Positions 8,701 to 19,063 of a stretch of DNA of 64,000 nucleotides are shown piece after piece (positions within the stretch are counted from its first letter, which is position 1; every line of letters starts with the position of its first letter). Origin of the DNA: Chryseobacterium sp. 6424. Its GTDB lineage: Bacteria; Bacteroidota; Bacteroidia; Flavobacteriales; Weeksellaceae. A program made the position numbers and the translations under genes. The stretch spans positions 806,001 through 870,000 of the forward strand of contig NZ_CP023540.1 in NCBI RefSeq assembly GCF_003692615.1. The letters run 5' to 3'. Below the pieces are notes generated by a model, which had not been told where the DNA came from, ran no database searches, and saw nothing but the letters and a program-made list of their open reading frames with translations.

Positions 8701-11543
8701 ACAGAGTTTTCACGTATCCATGTCAATGTTTGATTATGGTCAACAACATTTTCACTATTGAGATTGAATGGAAATGGGAATATTGGAAAGTCTACTTGCT
8801 TTTTTATTTTGAAATGTCGGATATTATCAGCTGATAAACGACCTGTTATCCAAGGGGAGTAACCTTTAAAAGCTCTGTCAATAAGTCTTTGCTTGACAGG
8901 ACACAGGAAAAGCTTCGTTGCAAGCTCAAATTCCGTTTTCTCTTCAAAATTTAATCTATACCTTCCTTCATCATTAGTCAGAATATTTGTTGAAATAACT
9001 TTCCACAATTCTAGAATTAAATCATTTATTTCATCAACTTTTTCAGCGGTTAATTCTTCCTTTTCAGTAATATTTAAACCAGCGCAAATTAACAATACAA
9101 GTCTGTTCTGTCTGATACTATTCTCATTTACCTGTGGCCAATCTTCTTTAGTTAATGAACTGCGCCGAAAAAATGAATTAGAATAATTCCACACCGTCTG
9201 CGGGATATGAAAGTTAAAATTTGCTCTCACGAAATAGTCCATAGAAATCTTCAGCAAATCTTTCCACTCGGCTAAATCAATACCTAGTTTTTTTGCAATA
9301 TCAGGTAATTGAGCTTTATCGAAATGGGGATAAACTAAATTTACCATTCCAAGATTCTCCAAAGATCTTTCCCGCGGAATTCGTCGTGCAAATTGGTCAA
9401 AAAACAATGATTGCAGGAAATTCTTCCATTCGTCGTTGTAATTACCACCAATATTATTATTGAATAGTACTTTTAAGCCAGATTTTCCACTTAATAATTC
9501 ATATAACCGATTCCATGATAATCTAGGAGCTGAAGGATCACCTACCGAAGAATTTGCTTTTCGTAAATTATCTATCTGGATTTGGATTTGTGTTCTGAGC
9601 TGATCGTTTGGCGCAAATTCCAACAATTGTTCCAGCTGTTCCGTTCCTAAACCTCCTGAACTATTGGTTGTAGCAGGTTTATGATCTTTAGTCTCCTTAC
9701 AAAGAAAATGATAAACCATTGCTCGTAACCAATTTTTCTCATTGTCTATATTAAGAAGTGCAGAGATTCTAGCTGTGCCCTGCCGGCTGTCTGTAAATGA
9801 AATGTATTTCCGACCATCCCACAACATGGATTCTGTCACGTTTGCATCTTTAGGTGTTTCTTCCAAAAGTATGTCCGACAGTATTCTGTTAATGAAAGTC
9901 GAAGAAATTCTAAAATGTATTGGGTTAACTGTATTTTCTGCACAAAAAGGACAATTTTGTTCTGCCCCCAAATGAGACATAAAATGGGAACTGCTTGAAT
10001 TTGTTCTGCCATTAATATCAAATCCCAGAGACTCCCAATCATCAATTGCCAATTTTTGACCAGCAATATTTCGAATAATCAATACACGATTACTTCCGAC
10101 TTGGTCTAAATCTCGATTAGTTTCATCATCTTCCGCATCAAGGTCAAATGCCGCTTGAGTGACATTACTAATCTGGGTAATTATACGAGCTTTGTTCGAG
10201 TCTGATTTTAGTTCACCTTCGAGCATAAAGTTTCCGCAGGATCTGCAGGCAATTAGTTCTAATAAAGGCCATCCGCAATCACAATTTTTTGCTGATACAG
10301 TATGGAATGTACCTGGAGCTGAAGCCGGTTTATTTGCACCATGTATATTGCAACTCGGATTTGTACAGACGAAAACTCCTCCTATACTTCTGGAAAAGAA
10401 ATGACCTCTAACCGGAAGCGCACCTGTTTCGGCCAACTCATCAACCCATTCAAGAGTATTTATTTTTGGATCTGAATGAAAATACTTGGAAATATTACTT
10501 CTACTAAGGTAGTTTTTGGCAAGAATATCACTTCTTAACTTATCTACCAATTCTTTGTCAATATCTAATGCAGCAATACTTTTAGGATCATAAGAATTCA
10601 AAACTCTTTTACCTTTTATTATGGAGATTTGGGAGGAATCAATCCCACACAAATCAGACATAAATTTTATTAAATGTTCATCGTTTCCATCACCAACAGT
10701 TGCAGAAGTTATAGCAAACCTAATGCTTTTAATATCTGTTTTGAAAGCATCAATTACTCTCCTTATCAGTAGTGCCATTTCCGACGCTGAAGAACCAGTT
10801 AAGGTGTGAGCCTCATCCAATAATATCCATCTTAGTTTTCCTTCTGAATTTTTTAGAAGTTCTGTGTCTTTATTTCTAATCAGAATGTACTCCAACATTG
10901 TTGGGTTGGTAAAAAGGATTTGCGGAGGAGATTGCCTAACCTGTTTTCGAGAAATCAATTGAGGTAAACTTTCAGTAATAGCGCTTTGTGGAGCATCTTC
11001 CGATGTGTTCCCATTGTATACTGCATAGTTGATACCAGGTAATGCTGTACACCATTCATGAATTCTTTTTTGTTGACTTGCAATTAGGGCATTTAAAGGG
11101 TACAGAAAAATAGCATTTACACCTGTGTTATTCCTACAGTTTTCATATATATCCTGCAAAACAGGCAACATAAAACACTCAGTCTTACCAGAACCGGTAC
11201 CAGTTGTAACTGCAATTGATTTTTTTTCTTTTAAGAGTCTTTTCCAACTTTCAATCTGGTGTTTATATGGATTTCTGTCAGCTGGAAATTGAAAATCTTT
11301 TTTCTTGATTTTATCTAAAGCTTCAATAAGTTTGGGATCAAAAATATCCGTTAAATCACTCATTTTTTGTTCTGAAGGTTCCCAAGGAAAAGTATTTTGA
11401 AAAATTGGTTCGGCTATTAGAGGCTTCTTTTCAAAAAGATAATCAAAATACCTCTGCATCGTGCCATCACCTGTAGCCCATAGTGAAGTAATAGAGTCCC
11501 TTAAACGGCTTTCTGTCTTGTTGTAAAAATTATTAAAATTCAT
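5703..11543 (-). CDS. Giant DEAD/DEAH helicase with DUF1998 (DruE-like, 1946 aa)
   Basis: A superfamily 2 helicase with Walker A TGTGSGKT (about 114-121), DEAH box LLDEAHTL (about 241-248), SAT-type motif AITSATVGD, and motif VI QRTGRAGRR near 1030. Two or three Cys4 clusters lie around 380-430 and 1320-1350. The DUF1998 cysteine signature CDCQNACTKCLVDRH lies near 1555. Length and layout fit DruE of Druantia anti-phage systems; DISARM helicases are shorter and have DUF1998 in a separate gene. It starts 9 bases after the 1015-aa gene, as expected for a two-gene type III arrangement (DruH-DruE). The last 350 residues show no motif I know. Helicase identity is certain; the Druantia subtype is inferred. 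Confidence 0.85.
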   Translation of the reverse strand: MNFNNFYNKTESRLRDSITSLWATGDGTMQRYFDYLFEKKPLIAEPIFQNTFPWEPSEQKMSDLTDIFDPKLIEALDKIKKKDFQFPADRNPYKHQIESWKRLLKEKKSIAVTTGTGSGKTECFMLPVLQDIYENCRNNTGVNAIFLYPLNALIASQQKRIHEWCTALPGINYAVYNGNTSEDAPQSAITESLPQLISRKQVRQSPPQILFTNPTMLEYILIRNKDTELLKNSEGKLRWILLDEAHTLTGSSASEMALLIRRVIDAFKTDIKSIRFAITSATVGDGNDEHLIKFMSDLCGIDSSQISIIKGKRVLNSYDPKSIAALDIDKELVDKLRSDILAKNYLSRSNISKYFHSDPKINTLEWVDELAETGALPVRGHFFSRSIGGVFVCTNPSCNIHGANKPASAPGTFHTVSAKNCDCGWPLLELIACRSCGNFMLEGELKSDSNKARIITQISNVTQAAFDLDAEDDETNRDLDQVGSNRVLIIRNIAGQKLAIDDWESLGFDINGRTNSSSSHFMSHLGAEQNCPFCAENTVNPIHFRISSTFINRILSDILLEETPKDANVTESMLWDGRKYISFTDSRQGTARISALLNIDNEKNWLRAMVYHFLCKETKDHKPATTNSSGGLGTEQLEQLLEFAPNDQLRTQIQIQIDNLRKANSSVGDPSAPRLSWNRLYELLSGKSGLKVLFNNNIGGNYNDEWKNFLQSLFFDQFARRIPRERSLENLGMVNLVYPHFDKAQLPDIAKKLGIDLAEWKDLLKISMDYFVRANFNFHIPQTVWNYSNSFFRRSSLTKEDWPQVNENSIRQNRLVLLICAGLNITEKEELTAEKVDEINDLILELWKVISTNILTNDEGRYRLNFEEKTEFELATKLFLCPVKQRLIDRAFKGYSPWITGRLSADNIRHFKIKKQVDFPIFPFPFNLNSENVVDHNQTLTWIRENSVELRNNGVWNSLHERVIDIKPLFVAGEHSAQQKEARLKQLEEKFESGKLNVLNCSTTMEMGVDIGGISAVLMNNVPPGPANYLQRTGRAGRRSENKSLALTICAPNPVGANAFNTPSWALDHKIAPPMLSFNSPEVVNRHLNAFFLGKFIQSDAVQGINVNEKIEGFFTGSNPLGLQFSNWLLALSKDEYNKEIIQLVKGTTLSGKANAVYIIKARFNFEKLSTKVAERIRNFETSLSKIAESYGATSPEYKAVNYQLTQFIGKNALTYFAEEGFTPSAGIPTGIVDMDLTTVADLGKGGNFRKSNPSFHITRALVDFAPGNQIVLDGWSYTSGGIITKNIYGNQARRDIIQSCKSCGFQRIVENTAENGLNSPCPHCGEENYTGINFKNARSGRFTELIEPVGFAVDIRDSKSRKISESSSFNVVEPLLMNIRPWSTDESSLIDVRESSDNAEILYYNKGKGDGFAVCLNCGRTELSEERLENHKRLRGGKNQNENDICEGNENKYSIRKNVILGGRYQTDFCEVRIREKNGEYSNNESLLYSLGVIFTKTLAEYLAIEEQELSFGVKQYDKYRTVFIFDTARGGAGYSSQFSFHLESILNIALRKLQTCDCQNACTKCLVDRHTSKNLHLLDRNPAIEWIISALDQTIAENLVKEFPDIKKIIGNAKDDINKQIFRNAVSEIWFFVDSKVNFWDPDDANFINRLRNKVNINFVLNEEATYQNQQDKITFVNVNSWSSILLNNTKTKASLQKIAVIKLIDGTTYEYFAEMFDNLFNKNWGTVTQGASFRVKTEELQNFDKAAEPSFGLPTFELFIEEQNIIHSNEISLLVVNELKNKGLDLKKEMSGKNFEVSYFDRYVKSPFSSILLVQFLDSLRQNLNFNIESFTLHFKEFSEFSYKKMFFNNFENSSERNQFIKSYAENNFDIPNVEVLEEKIPHYRFFVFKAPNLKIIIRPDAGVEHGWLAKNAQKFEDIFDVDVIEIKKADLNPILYTISIDK

Positions 11544-11552
11544 GATTATTGC

Positions 11553-14500
11553 TTATTGCATTTTTTGTAAACTATAAATTAAAGCTTCAGTAAACCACTC
11601 CGGGTTAAGATCTGTGGAATACTTAATATTACGGCGAACAGTATCACTTCTAAAAGAATTATCCCAAATATCATTATCTCTGTCCTTTATTGATTGTGCA
11701 ACCGCAACTGGTGATTTAAGTAGAATCTTCACGAATGCATTATCTTTATTCACAGGGATGATGTTTTTGTATTCTTCAGAAACTTTAGGGCAAATAGTTG
11801 GAATTTCACTAATTACTCTTGCACCTAAGGACATCCGCAAATTATAAATTTTAGAGCCGAGGGGAAAAGCAAATTCTGGCATACCTGTGCCATAAAAAAA
11901 ATTAAGAGGAATATGCATAAAATTACTGTTAGCTACACTATTTCCTAAAAACTGCCCTAAATCGTCTAAATAAATCTTAGGATTTTTTATCCAATTCATT
12001 GCTAAATGCCAAGAACCACTTGAAAGCCAGTGATAGCTAAAACCTAGATCGTTTTCAAAAATTGGCAGAGTTTGATACAAAAATTCCTCTTCTGGGTTGT
12101 ACATTCGGAGAAAGAAAAATGACTTTGCTGCAATCTCAGGACAAATAGTAACTGTTTTCAAAATGTCAAATGTGGAGTATGGTAAGTCATTAGCTTTGCA
12201 AATGAAAAAATAGTTAATAAATTTCTGCCAGCTTTCATCAGTAAATGCTTCGTTTAAAAGTACTGTTTTATGTTTCTCGACTCTTTCAAGTCTGTCATCA
12301 TCACTTGTTTCTATATTTTCTTCATTCGCAGAAATAAAAAGCGGTAAAACTCTTTCTTCGGTATTGTCTGAGGAAGAAAATAAAATAAATTTTTGAATCT
12401 CCGGGTTTACCATACCAAATTCAAAATTATTATTTTCTTCTTTTACCAAAGCCTGAGTACTTATTTGCGAAGCATTGCAGTCCAGTGGAACTGCAAAAAG
12501 ATCATTCTCGCTATCTCTAACATATCTTAGTCTCAAACTGCCATCTACAAACTCTTTTGATACAGCATTACTATATTTTCTAACAAAAAATTGCTTTTTA
12601 ACCCTTAAAGATTCATCAAAATTTTCTGTACAAAGCTCCAACGTTACTGCAGTTTCAGGATTCAATACATCTGAAAGCAAAAAAAGTTTCTTGAAATCTT
12701 CCAGGAAGGAGTTTACAGGAATAAGTTCCCCATTACATAAACGGCTAATTTTTATTTCATCTTTAAATGTATTTTTAAATCGGACAAAAATTCTACTGTC
12801 CAATCGATTTAATATACGTAAACCATATAAATTGTTCAGCAGTAGTACAGACTTGTCATCAAGTATTTCTCCATCTGAATTTAACAATTCAAGACCTCTG
12901 AATGGAGATGAAATTTCAGTCAGAAGTGATTTGGTGTCTGCCAAGAATTTAAAACTACATTTTATAGATTTTGGAATTTTGCGGTGATCTTTCAATCCAA
13001 TTTGAATATTGCGGTTTTCTCCAATTCTATAATTGCAAAGGGGATTTTCATTTATGGAAACTCCAAAATTCTCTCCTGCAAAGCGAAGCACGGCACTACT
13101 TGTATCTGCCGATTTCATATCCAATGAAAATCTACCGATATTATAAACAAAATCTCTTTCTGAAATACCATCTTTTGTTATTTCTATTTCAAGAATACCC
13201 AATGGTAATGTATTTGGATAATCATTCCAAGCATCATTATTTTTTCTGAATATGATAGATTCTGCAGGTAAGGAATTACCATTTTCATCAAATACCAGAA
13301 CTTTTAAAGAACCTGTGACAACTGGTATATTAGATCTAAGCATCCAATCAGGCTTATCTCCAGTAATAATATAATCCAGTGAGGGCTGACCGGTCTTAAA
13401 TTCAACATCACCATCTGTATTACTTATAATTACAGAATTTTTTAAATCAACATATCTGAATTCAACCCCATTTACTTCTATAAAATTATAATTACTAGTT
13501 TCAAAGCCATTGCTAAACAATACAAGCGCAGCTTCAGCTTTGGTTTTGTTAGATTTTTCCAAAATCCACTGATATTCATTTACCTGACCCCAAAGCATCG
13601 GTGTTTCAATTGAGGGTAAGGTATTTATGATTGATGTGTTGGACCATTTTTCTCCTTTATTATCTGTAATAAATACTTCGGGCAGAATTTCATAAGGATC
13701 CCAAAGAATTTGAGATCTATGCCAATAAGCGTTATAATTCCCGGAAATATTTTGAATCAGTTCGGCAATCAGAGTATCTCCAACAAAAAAAGAATATCTT
13801 TTGTCCAGATCTTCACTATTCAATTTTGGAAACAAACCTAACAGTGAACTCTGTTCAAGCGTTTTGGGAATCTGAATCTGTAAATTTATTCTGTATTTAT
13901 CCTCTTCTTTCGTTAGAATCCAGTTACTTTTGATTGAACTCTTTCTGACTACATTTCCCAATCGGCTTTTTTTAGTAACCAAGCCTCTTATTATTCTCTG
14001 CACATGATGTTGCTCTGCAAAAATGTTTGTGTATGCAGGATCTTCATTCCAAATAGCCTGAACAATTTCCAAACAGCTTTCATAAATTATTTCGTTCCTT
14101 AAAGTCACAGGCAATATACCTATGATATCCGGATCATATGCAAAATCTTCAATAGATTCAGGTCTTAACTCCAAAATCCGATTAAGGAAATTATCATAAT
14201 AGTTATAATTTTGACCTAAATGACGAATAGGTAAACCTCCTTGCGTCAGTAGGGTTCTAAAGAAAAGGGTATTCTGTTTCTGCAGCCATTTAATTCCCAA
14301 TTGCTTGGCTCCCTTTTTTGCGTGTTTGTAAAAATCCTGAGCATCAAAACTGAAATAGCTGTTACCTAGAGAGTTAAATATATTTTGCTTAGAAGGCTTG
14401 CCACCAAAATACTTTTTCTGCCACCAAAATGCATAATACAAACCGGCGTCCCTAGGATCAAGTGCACTAATTCTGGTATTATTGCAAATCTCTGCTTTTA

Positions 14501-14600
14501 ATCTTTCGAACTCATCATCCGTTAAGCGTAGTTCTCGGAAACTTCGCAATGTATTTTTATCAATATTTTTTTCTGCAAGAAGGGTGTTGAAATATGACAT
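11553..14600 (-). CDS. Large protein of unknown fold, candidate DruH-like partner of the helicase (1015 aa)
   Basis: I see no enzymatic motif. The N-terminal 200 residues are helical and basic, with several tryptophans and tyrosines (FWWQKKYFGG, NYNYYDNFLN). The middle 500 residues alternate short hydrophobic strands, suggesting Ig-like or other beta-rich modules. It is followed 9 bases later by the DUF1998 helicase, and from memory Druantia type III consists of a roughly 1000-residue DruH of unknown function plus DruE. Start: the ATG at 14600 is preferred; an in-frame TTG at 14606 would add two residues. A TAnnTTTG box (TACTTTTG, minus strand, 14624-14617) lies just upstream. Confidence 0.6.
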   Translation of the reverse strand: MSYFNTLLAEKNIDKNTLRSFRELRLTDDEFERLKAEICNNTRISALDPRDAGLYYAFWWQKKYFGGKPSKQNIFNSLGNSYFSFDAQDFYKHAKKGAKQLGIKWLQKQNTLFFRTLLTQGGLPIRHLGQNYNYYDNFLNRILELRPESIEDFAYDPDIIGILPVTLRNEIIYESCLEIVQAIWNEDPAYTNIFAEQHHVQRIIRGLVTKKSRLGNVVRKSSIKSNWILTKEEDKYRINLQIQIPKTLEQSSLLGLFPKLNSEDLDKRYSFFVGDTLIAELIQNISGNYNAYWHRSQILWDPYEILPEVFITDNKGEKWSNTSIINTLPSIETPMLWGQVNEYQWILEKSNKTKAEAALVLFSNGFETSNYNFIEVNGVEFRYVDLKNSVIISNTDGDVEFKTGQPSLDYIITGDKPDWMLRSNIPVVTGSLKVLVFDENGNSLPAESIIFRKNNDAWNDYPNTLPLGILEIEITKDGISERDFVYNIGRFSLDMKSADTSSAVLRFAGENFGVSINENPLCNYRIGENRNIQIGLKDHRKIPKSIKCSFKFLADTKSLLTEISSPFRGLELLNSDGEILDDKSVLLLNNLYGLRILNRLDSRIFVRFKNTFKDEIKISRLCNGELIPVNSFLEDFKKLFLLSDVLNPETAVTLELCTENFDESLRVKKQFFVRKYSNAVSKEFVDGSLRLRYVRDSENDLFAVPLDCNASQISTQALVKEENNNFEFGMVNPEIQKFILFSSSDNTEERVLPLFISANEENIETSDDDRLERVEKHKTVLLNEAFTDESWQKFINYFFICKANDLPYSTFDILKTVTICPEIAAKSFFFLRMYNPEEEFLYQTLPIFENDLGFSYHWLSSGSWHLAMNWIKNPKIYLDDLGQFLGNSVANSNFMHIPLNFFYGTGMPEFAFPLGSKIYNLRMSLGARVISEIPTICPKVSEEYKNIIPVNKDNAFVKILLKSPVAVAQSIKDRDNDIWDNSFRSDTVRRNIKYSTDLNPEWFTEALIYSLQKMQ

Positions 14601-14616
14601 AAACAAATATTTTTTT

Positions 14617-14624
14617 CAAAAGTA
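14617..14624 (-). promoter_or_regulatory. Candidate -7 promoter element for the druH-like operon
   Basis: Read on the minus strand the sequence is TACTTTTG, a perfect TAnnTTTG, 16 bases before the ATG at 14600. No clear TTG sits at 17-23 bases further upstream, so the -33 half is missing or weak. Confidence 0.4.
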
Positions 14625-14657
14625 AAAATGACCTGTGCAACCCATCCGCACAAGTCA
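14617..14657 (-). terminator. Imperfect hairpin between HsdR and the druH-like gene
   Basis: TGACCTGTGC (14629-14638) pairs with GCACAAGTCA (14648-14657) with one mismatch. On the minus strand it is followed by TTTTTACTTTT, which overlaps the -7 box of the next operon. It probably ends type I RM transcription and insulates the Druantia-like operon. Confidence 0.55.
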
Positions 14658-14735
14658 TCAAAATGCTCACTCTACTAAATTAGCAATAAATCTTTCATCA
14701 CCCAAAATAGCATTGTCATTTATTGACAATCAACT

Positions 14736-17707
14736 CTATATCCCCCTCACAGCTCTGTCATAAATTTCATTGAACCAAAGGCGTTTAAATTCTTTGTTGA
14801 CGCGGTCTTCGGTGAGTTTGTTGTAGAGAGACAGTTTGCCGTCTATGAAGTTTAAGAGTTCGTCATCAATAGTGTCATTGAACTTGTCCTGAATGTTGGC
14901 TTTTGAATTGTTTTTGTTGAAGAAGGCCATTAAATCTTCATTCTGATACACATTCTCTTTCATCTTGAAGAAATCCACTTTGTCTTCATCACGAAGATCA
15001 ATTCCGAAAGTATCATTCAGAACTTTAATAATTTTGGTGAGTAATTCCAATTCATCTTCATCGGGGCCGGAAGCGCGGCAGGTTTTTGACCACTCATTGC
15101 ATTGTTGCCGGATTCCAATGGTAAATCTGTGGTAAAATTGTGCTGAAGTTTGTAAGATTCCAAGTCCACATCTTCCAAAACTTCAAAAGGTAACATTGTT
15201 TTTTTGTAAGGCAGTTTTTTGTACAAAGCGGTTAAAAGGACATAGTATTTTTCCAACTCCACATCGGTAAAGGAAATGATCTGCGAAAGGAAGCGATACA
15301 GACGGATAAAGTCGTTGGCATCGGATTTAAACGTTTCCTGTTCTTCTTCCGGCAAGGCTTTGTATTTTTCTACAATGGCGTTAAGAATAGGCTGTAATTT
15401 CTCTTTATGATCGCCTTTGCGGAAGAAAATCTCTGCAAAAGATTCCAAATCGTTTTTGTAAATGAGGTTGGTGGATTCTATTTTGTTCAAAACATCATAA
15501 ACGCTGTTCTGATCGGTCTGATCTTCCAATTCCATAAAATTACTGCCGTAATAAGCCTGAAAGTCTTTCTGGATTTTCTCGGGATCGTTTACAAAATCCA
15601 ACACCATTGTGGTGTTTTTGCCTTTTTTGGTGCGGTTGAGTCGGCTTAATGTCTGCACCGAACTTGTTCCGCCCAATTTTTTGTCCACAAACATGGTATG
15701 CAACAGCGGTTCATCAAAACCGGTCTGATACATATTGGCTACAATCAGGATGCGGTATTTCGGTAATTTCAATGCTTCAGGAACTGAAATTCTGCCTTCC
15801 AAGTCGTTCATTGACTGCATTGTATTTTCAGTGTTATTTTCGTGATCCGTTACGGTTCCGCTGAATGCTACCAACGCTTCATAAGGCAGATTCATTTCGC
15901 GCATAATTTCATCAAACTTGCGTTTGTAGCGCACGGCGTGAAGACGGCTTCTGGTTACCAACATTGCTCTGGCTGTGCCCTGAATTTCCTTTTGTGTCTG
16001 CGAAACAAAATGCTCCAACATAATACGGGTTTTCTTTTCAATGGCATGATCCTGAAGATCGACATAATTGGACAGCAAACGCACGGTTTTCTTTTTCGCG
16101 TATTCTTTGTCTTCCACTTCGGAACGCTTTACGAGTTTGTAATAGCGCTTCCACGACATATAATTTTTCAGAACATCGAGAATGAAACCTTCTTTAATCG
16201 CCTGTTCCATTGAATACAGGTCGAATTCCTTTTTGGTTCCGTCCGGCTGAACAGTGCCGAAAATCTCTATTGTTTTCGGTTTTGGTGTGGCTGTAAATGC
16301 AAAAAATGAAATATTTTTCTGGTCGCCTTTGCTTGCGATTTCCTCTTCAATGATAACATCAATGCTTTTTTCGGTTTTATCGGCAGATTCGGATTCTTCC
16401 AAAGACAATGCCTTACGCAAATGGCGTGCAGATTCTCCGGCTTGGGAAGAGTGGGCTTCGTCTATGATCACCGCAAAATTACGGTCTGAAAAACGCGAAA
16501 CCGTTTCTGAAATTACAGGGAATTTCTGTAAAGTAGTTACAATAATTCGGCTTCCGTTTTCTATGGCTTCTTTTAAATCCTGCGAGGTTTTACTTTCATC
16601 AATGTAAGCGACAGCACCTGGAACCTGCTCGAACTGTCGAATGTTGTTCTGGATTTGTTTATCCAAAACGCGTCTGTCGGTAACCACAATAGTAGTATCG
16701 AACAAAGATTTTGCATCGGAAGGATTTTGGTAAAGATCTGAAAGACGGTGCGCGAGCCAAGAAATGGTGTTTGATTTTCCGGAACCGGCAGAATGCTGAA
16801 TCAGATATTTTTGTCCGACTCCTTTTGAACGGACATCTGACAACAATTTGTTGACGGCTCGGCGTTGGTGGTAACGCGGAAAAATAAGGACTTTGGATTT
16901 TTTAGAATCTAATTTTTTGGTCTCGTTATTATAAAATTTTTCTTCGTTTTCCTGAATATTCACGAAATTCTGAATCAGGTCGAGCAACGAATCTTTGGTA
17001 AGAACTTCTTCCCACAAAAATGCGGTTGCAAAACCATTGGGATTAACATTGACCAAATGCTCGTTGAACGGTAGGAAATAAGTGCTTTTGCCCTCTAACT
17101 TTGTCGTCATTGCCACAGATTCTGTAGAAACGGCAAAATGCACGAGGCAACGCTGAAACTCGAAGAGTTTTTCGCGTGGATCGCGGTCGTTTTTGTACTG
17201 CTCAATCGCCTGTGAAAGGTATTGCCCTGTTAAAGCGTTCTTGAGTTCCATTGTAATCACCGGAATACCGTTGACAAACAGCACGATATCCAAAGAATTT
17301 TCATTCTGGTTGGAATATTTTAACTGACGAACCACAGCCAAACGGTTTTTGCCATATTTCTCCAAATGTTCCGGGGTGCGGTTGTGGTTGGGCTTGAAAA
17401 ACGCCATCTGCAGTTTTACACCACGATCCTTGATGGTGCCTTCGCGCAGAATTTTTATAGTTTTGTTGGTGTTGATAGATTTGGCCACATTTTCCACGAT
17501 TTTACGGTCTGTATCTTCACCGTATTCTTTGGAAAGCTGTTCGTATTCTTTGGGTTGTGTGTCTTTTACAAAGGCAATAACCTCTGCCGGAATGAGGCAA
17601 AGGTCTTTATCGTATAACGAGCGGTCTAAAGGCGTGTATTCTTCGAAACGGCCCAAAGATTTTACCACGTCGTATTCAAAATCGGATTCTTTTACTCCTT
17701 CTGCCAT
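14736..17707 (-). pseudogene. hsdR: Type I restriction subunit HsdR, split by a one-base frameshift
   Basis: This is the ATP-dependent translocase/endonuclease subunit of a type I RM system. The N-terminal PD-(D/E)XK nuclease region (VITMELKNALTG near residue 160), Walker A HSAGSGKS near 305, DEAH near 411, and downstream helicase motifs (YQTGFDEPLLHTMF, SRLNRT) are all present. Frame 1 runs to 896 aa and ends in out-of-frame residues. The natural C-terminus (DEDELELLTKIIKVLND...) continues in another frame to 14736. The switch lies at a run of four G (C on the coding strand) at 15063-15066. Restoring one base gives a 990-aa protein, a normal HsdR length. So it is either a recent inactivating deletion, a switchable tract (short for that), or a sequencing error. 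The C-terminal helical domain, which binds the methylase core, would be lost. Confidence 0.85.
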
Positions 17708-17722
17708 AGTTTTTTAATTTTT

Positions 17723-19063
17723 TTAATTTGAAACTGCAATTTTTCCCGTTACTGCTTCAGATATTATGGATTGGCGATATTCTTTAAGTTTTTCAATTTG
17801 AAAATTTAATTTTTGAGATACTTCAAAAAATTTCTTTTCATAATTATCAAGATATTTTGCAATAGATTTTTGTTCTTCCAAACTCGGCAAAAAAATAGTC
17901 AATGATTTTAATAATGTTTGGCTTAATGACGCTCTCGTTACCAAATTCATTTCTTTCGTAAAACTTATTCTTACATAATTGCTTCTAAAAAAATATTTTG
18001 AAAAACCTTCAAATAAGCTACTGTTTAAATCAGGTCTAAATCTTATAGTAAAACCTGAAAAAACTGCATTCGGAATAGTTTCTAAACAGGTTGACGCAAT
18101 CCCAATTTCTTCTATAGTTTCTGAAGTTCTTGTAAAAAAAACATCTCCCTTTTCCACAGAATAACTAATTCTATCTTCTTCAGTAGAATTTGCCAATGCT
18201 TCAACCTTTAATGGTAAAGAGAAATTTTTATAAATATCTCCATAATTAACAAAGGGATAACCTGTTCCAAAATAATCACCGCCTTTACTTACACCATTCT
18301 GAAAAGAACCTAAATAACCAAGTTTAGAAACCTCCCAACTCTCCGGAATATCGCCAATCCATTCAATCCCTGAATCTTTCATGGGAACATTTGGGTTGAG
18401 ACCTTTGGTAACGGCTTCATTGATGACGGATTTTTTCTTTTCTTCGAGGAGCTGGAGGAGTTTCTGTTTTTTCTCGATGATGGTGTCATTCTGCGTGGTT
18501 TTCCGGTCGAGGAAATCGGCGATTTTTTGTTGTTCTGAAAGTGGCGGAACAGGAATTTCAAAATCATTTAAATTGGTTAGCGAAACACCACCAATTAATC
18601 CCGATAATGAACTTTGAAACTGATTTTTAAACTCATTGGATTGAAGAAAATAGTATACGAATTTAGAATGAGTAGTTTCTGTTGATTTAAAACAAGCTAA
18701 CTTATTAACAAAACACACGTCCTCCGTTGTGAAAGTAATTTTTTTACCTGCACTTCCACCTTCAATGCAAAGCAAAGTTGAATTAGACGGTGCTACTTTA
18801 TATTTTGTTTCTGAAGTAGGAATAATAATACCTGTGTCGTAGTTGCACATTCTGGTGCCAACATCAATATCCTTAGAGGAAATATAGTTATAGCCTTTTA
18901 ATTCAGGATTCTCATCAAAGGAGAATCTTAGTTTTTCGCCATCATTCAAGCTATTTCCGGTAAAGATGTTTACCAAAAATTTAAGTTTAGAAATGTGCCA
19001 ATCGTCAGGAATTTGATGAAACCATCTTGATGCGGCGCTTTTGTAATGAATCTCTTCTGTCAT
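17723..19063 (-). CDS. hsdS: Type I restriction specificity subunit HsdS (446 aa)
   Basis: HsdS supplies DNA sequence recognition for the HsdM2S methylase and the full R2M2S complex. It has two target-recognition domains, each ending in the conserved LPPLSEQQKIADFLD-type helix (about 178-195 and again near 400: LPSLEEQKSIAKYLD). The internal boundary is at GIEWIGDIPESWEVSKL near 235, mirrored by SRWFHQIPDDWHISKL at the N-terminus. It overlaps the hsdM stop by one base (TAATG), so the two are translationally coupled; hsdR starts 15 bases after its stop. The recognition sequence cannot be deduced by eye. Confidence 0.9.
   Translation of the reverse strand: MTEEIHYKSAASRWFHQIPDDWHISKLKFLVNIFTGNSLNDGEKLRFSFDENPELKGYNYISSKDIDVGTRMCNYDTGIIIPTSETKYKVAPSNSTLLCIEGGSAGKKITFTTEDVCFVNKLACFKSTETTHSKFVYYFLQSNEFKNQFQSSLSGLIGGVSLTNLNDFEIPVPPLSEQQKIADFLDRKTTQNDTIIEKKQKLLQLLEEKKKSVINEAVTKGLNPNVPMKDSGIEWIGDIPESWEVSKLGYLGSFQNGVSKGGDYFGTGYPFVNYGDIYKNFSLPLKVEALANSTEEDRISYSVEKGDVFFTRTSETIEEIGIASTCLETIPNAVFSGFTIRFRPDLNSSLFEGFSKYFFRSNYVRISFTKEMNLVTRASLSQTLLKSLTIFLPSLEEQKSIAKYLDNYEKKFFEVSQKLNFQIEKLKEYRQSIISEAVTGKIAVSN

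Noticed and set aside
5703..14600. DISARM system
   Set aside because: DISARM has a separate DrmB (DUF1998), a PLD-type DrmC and a methylase. Here DUF1998 is fused to a 1946-aa helicase and none of the other parts is adjacent.
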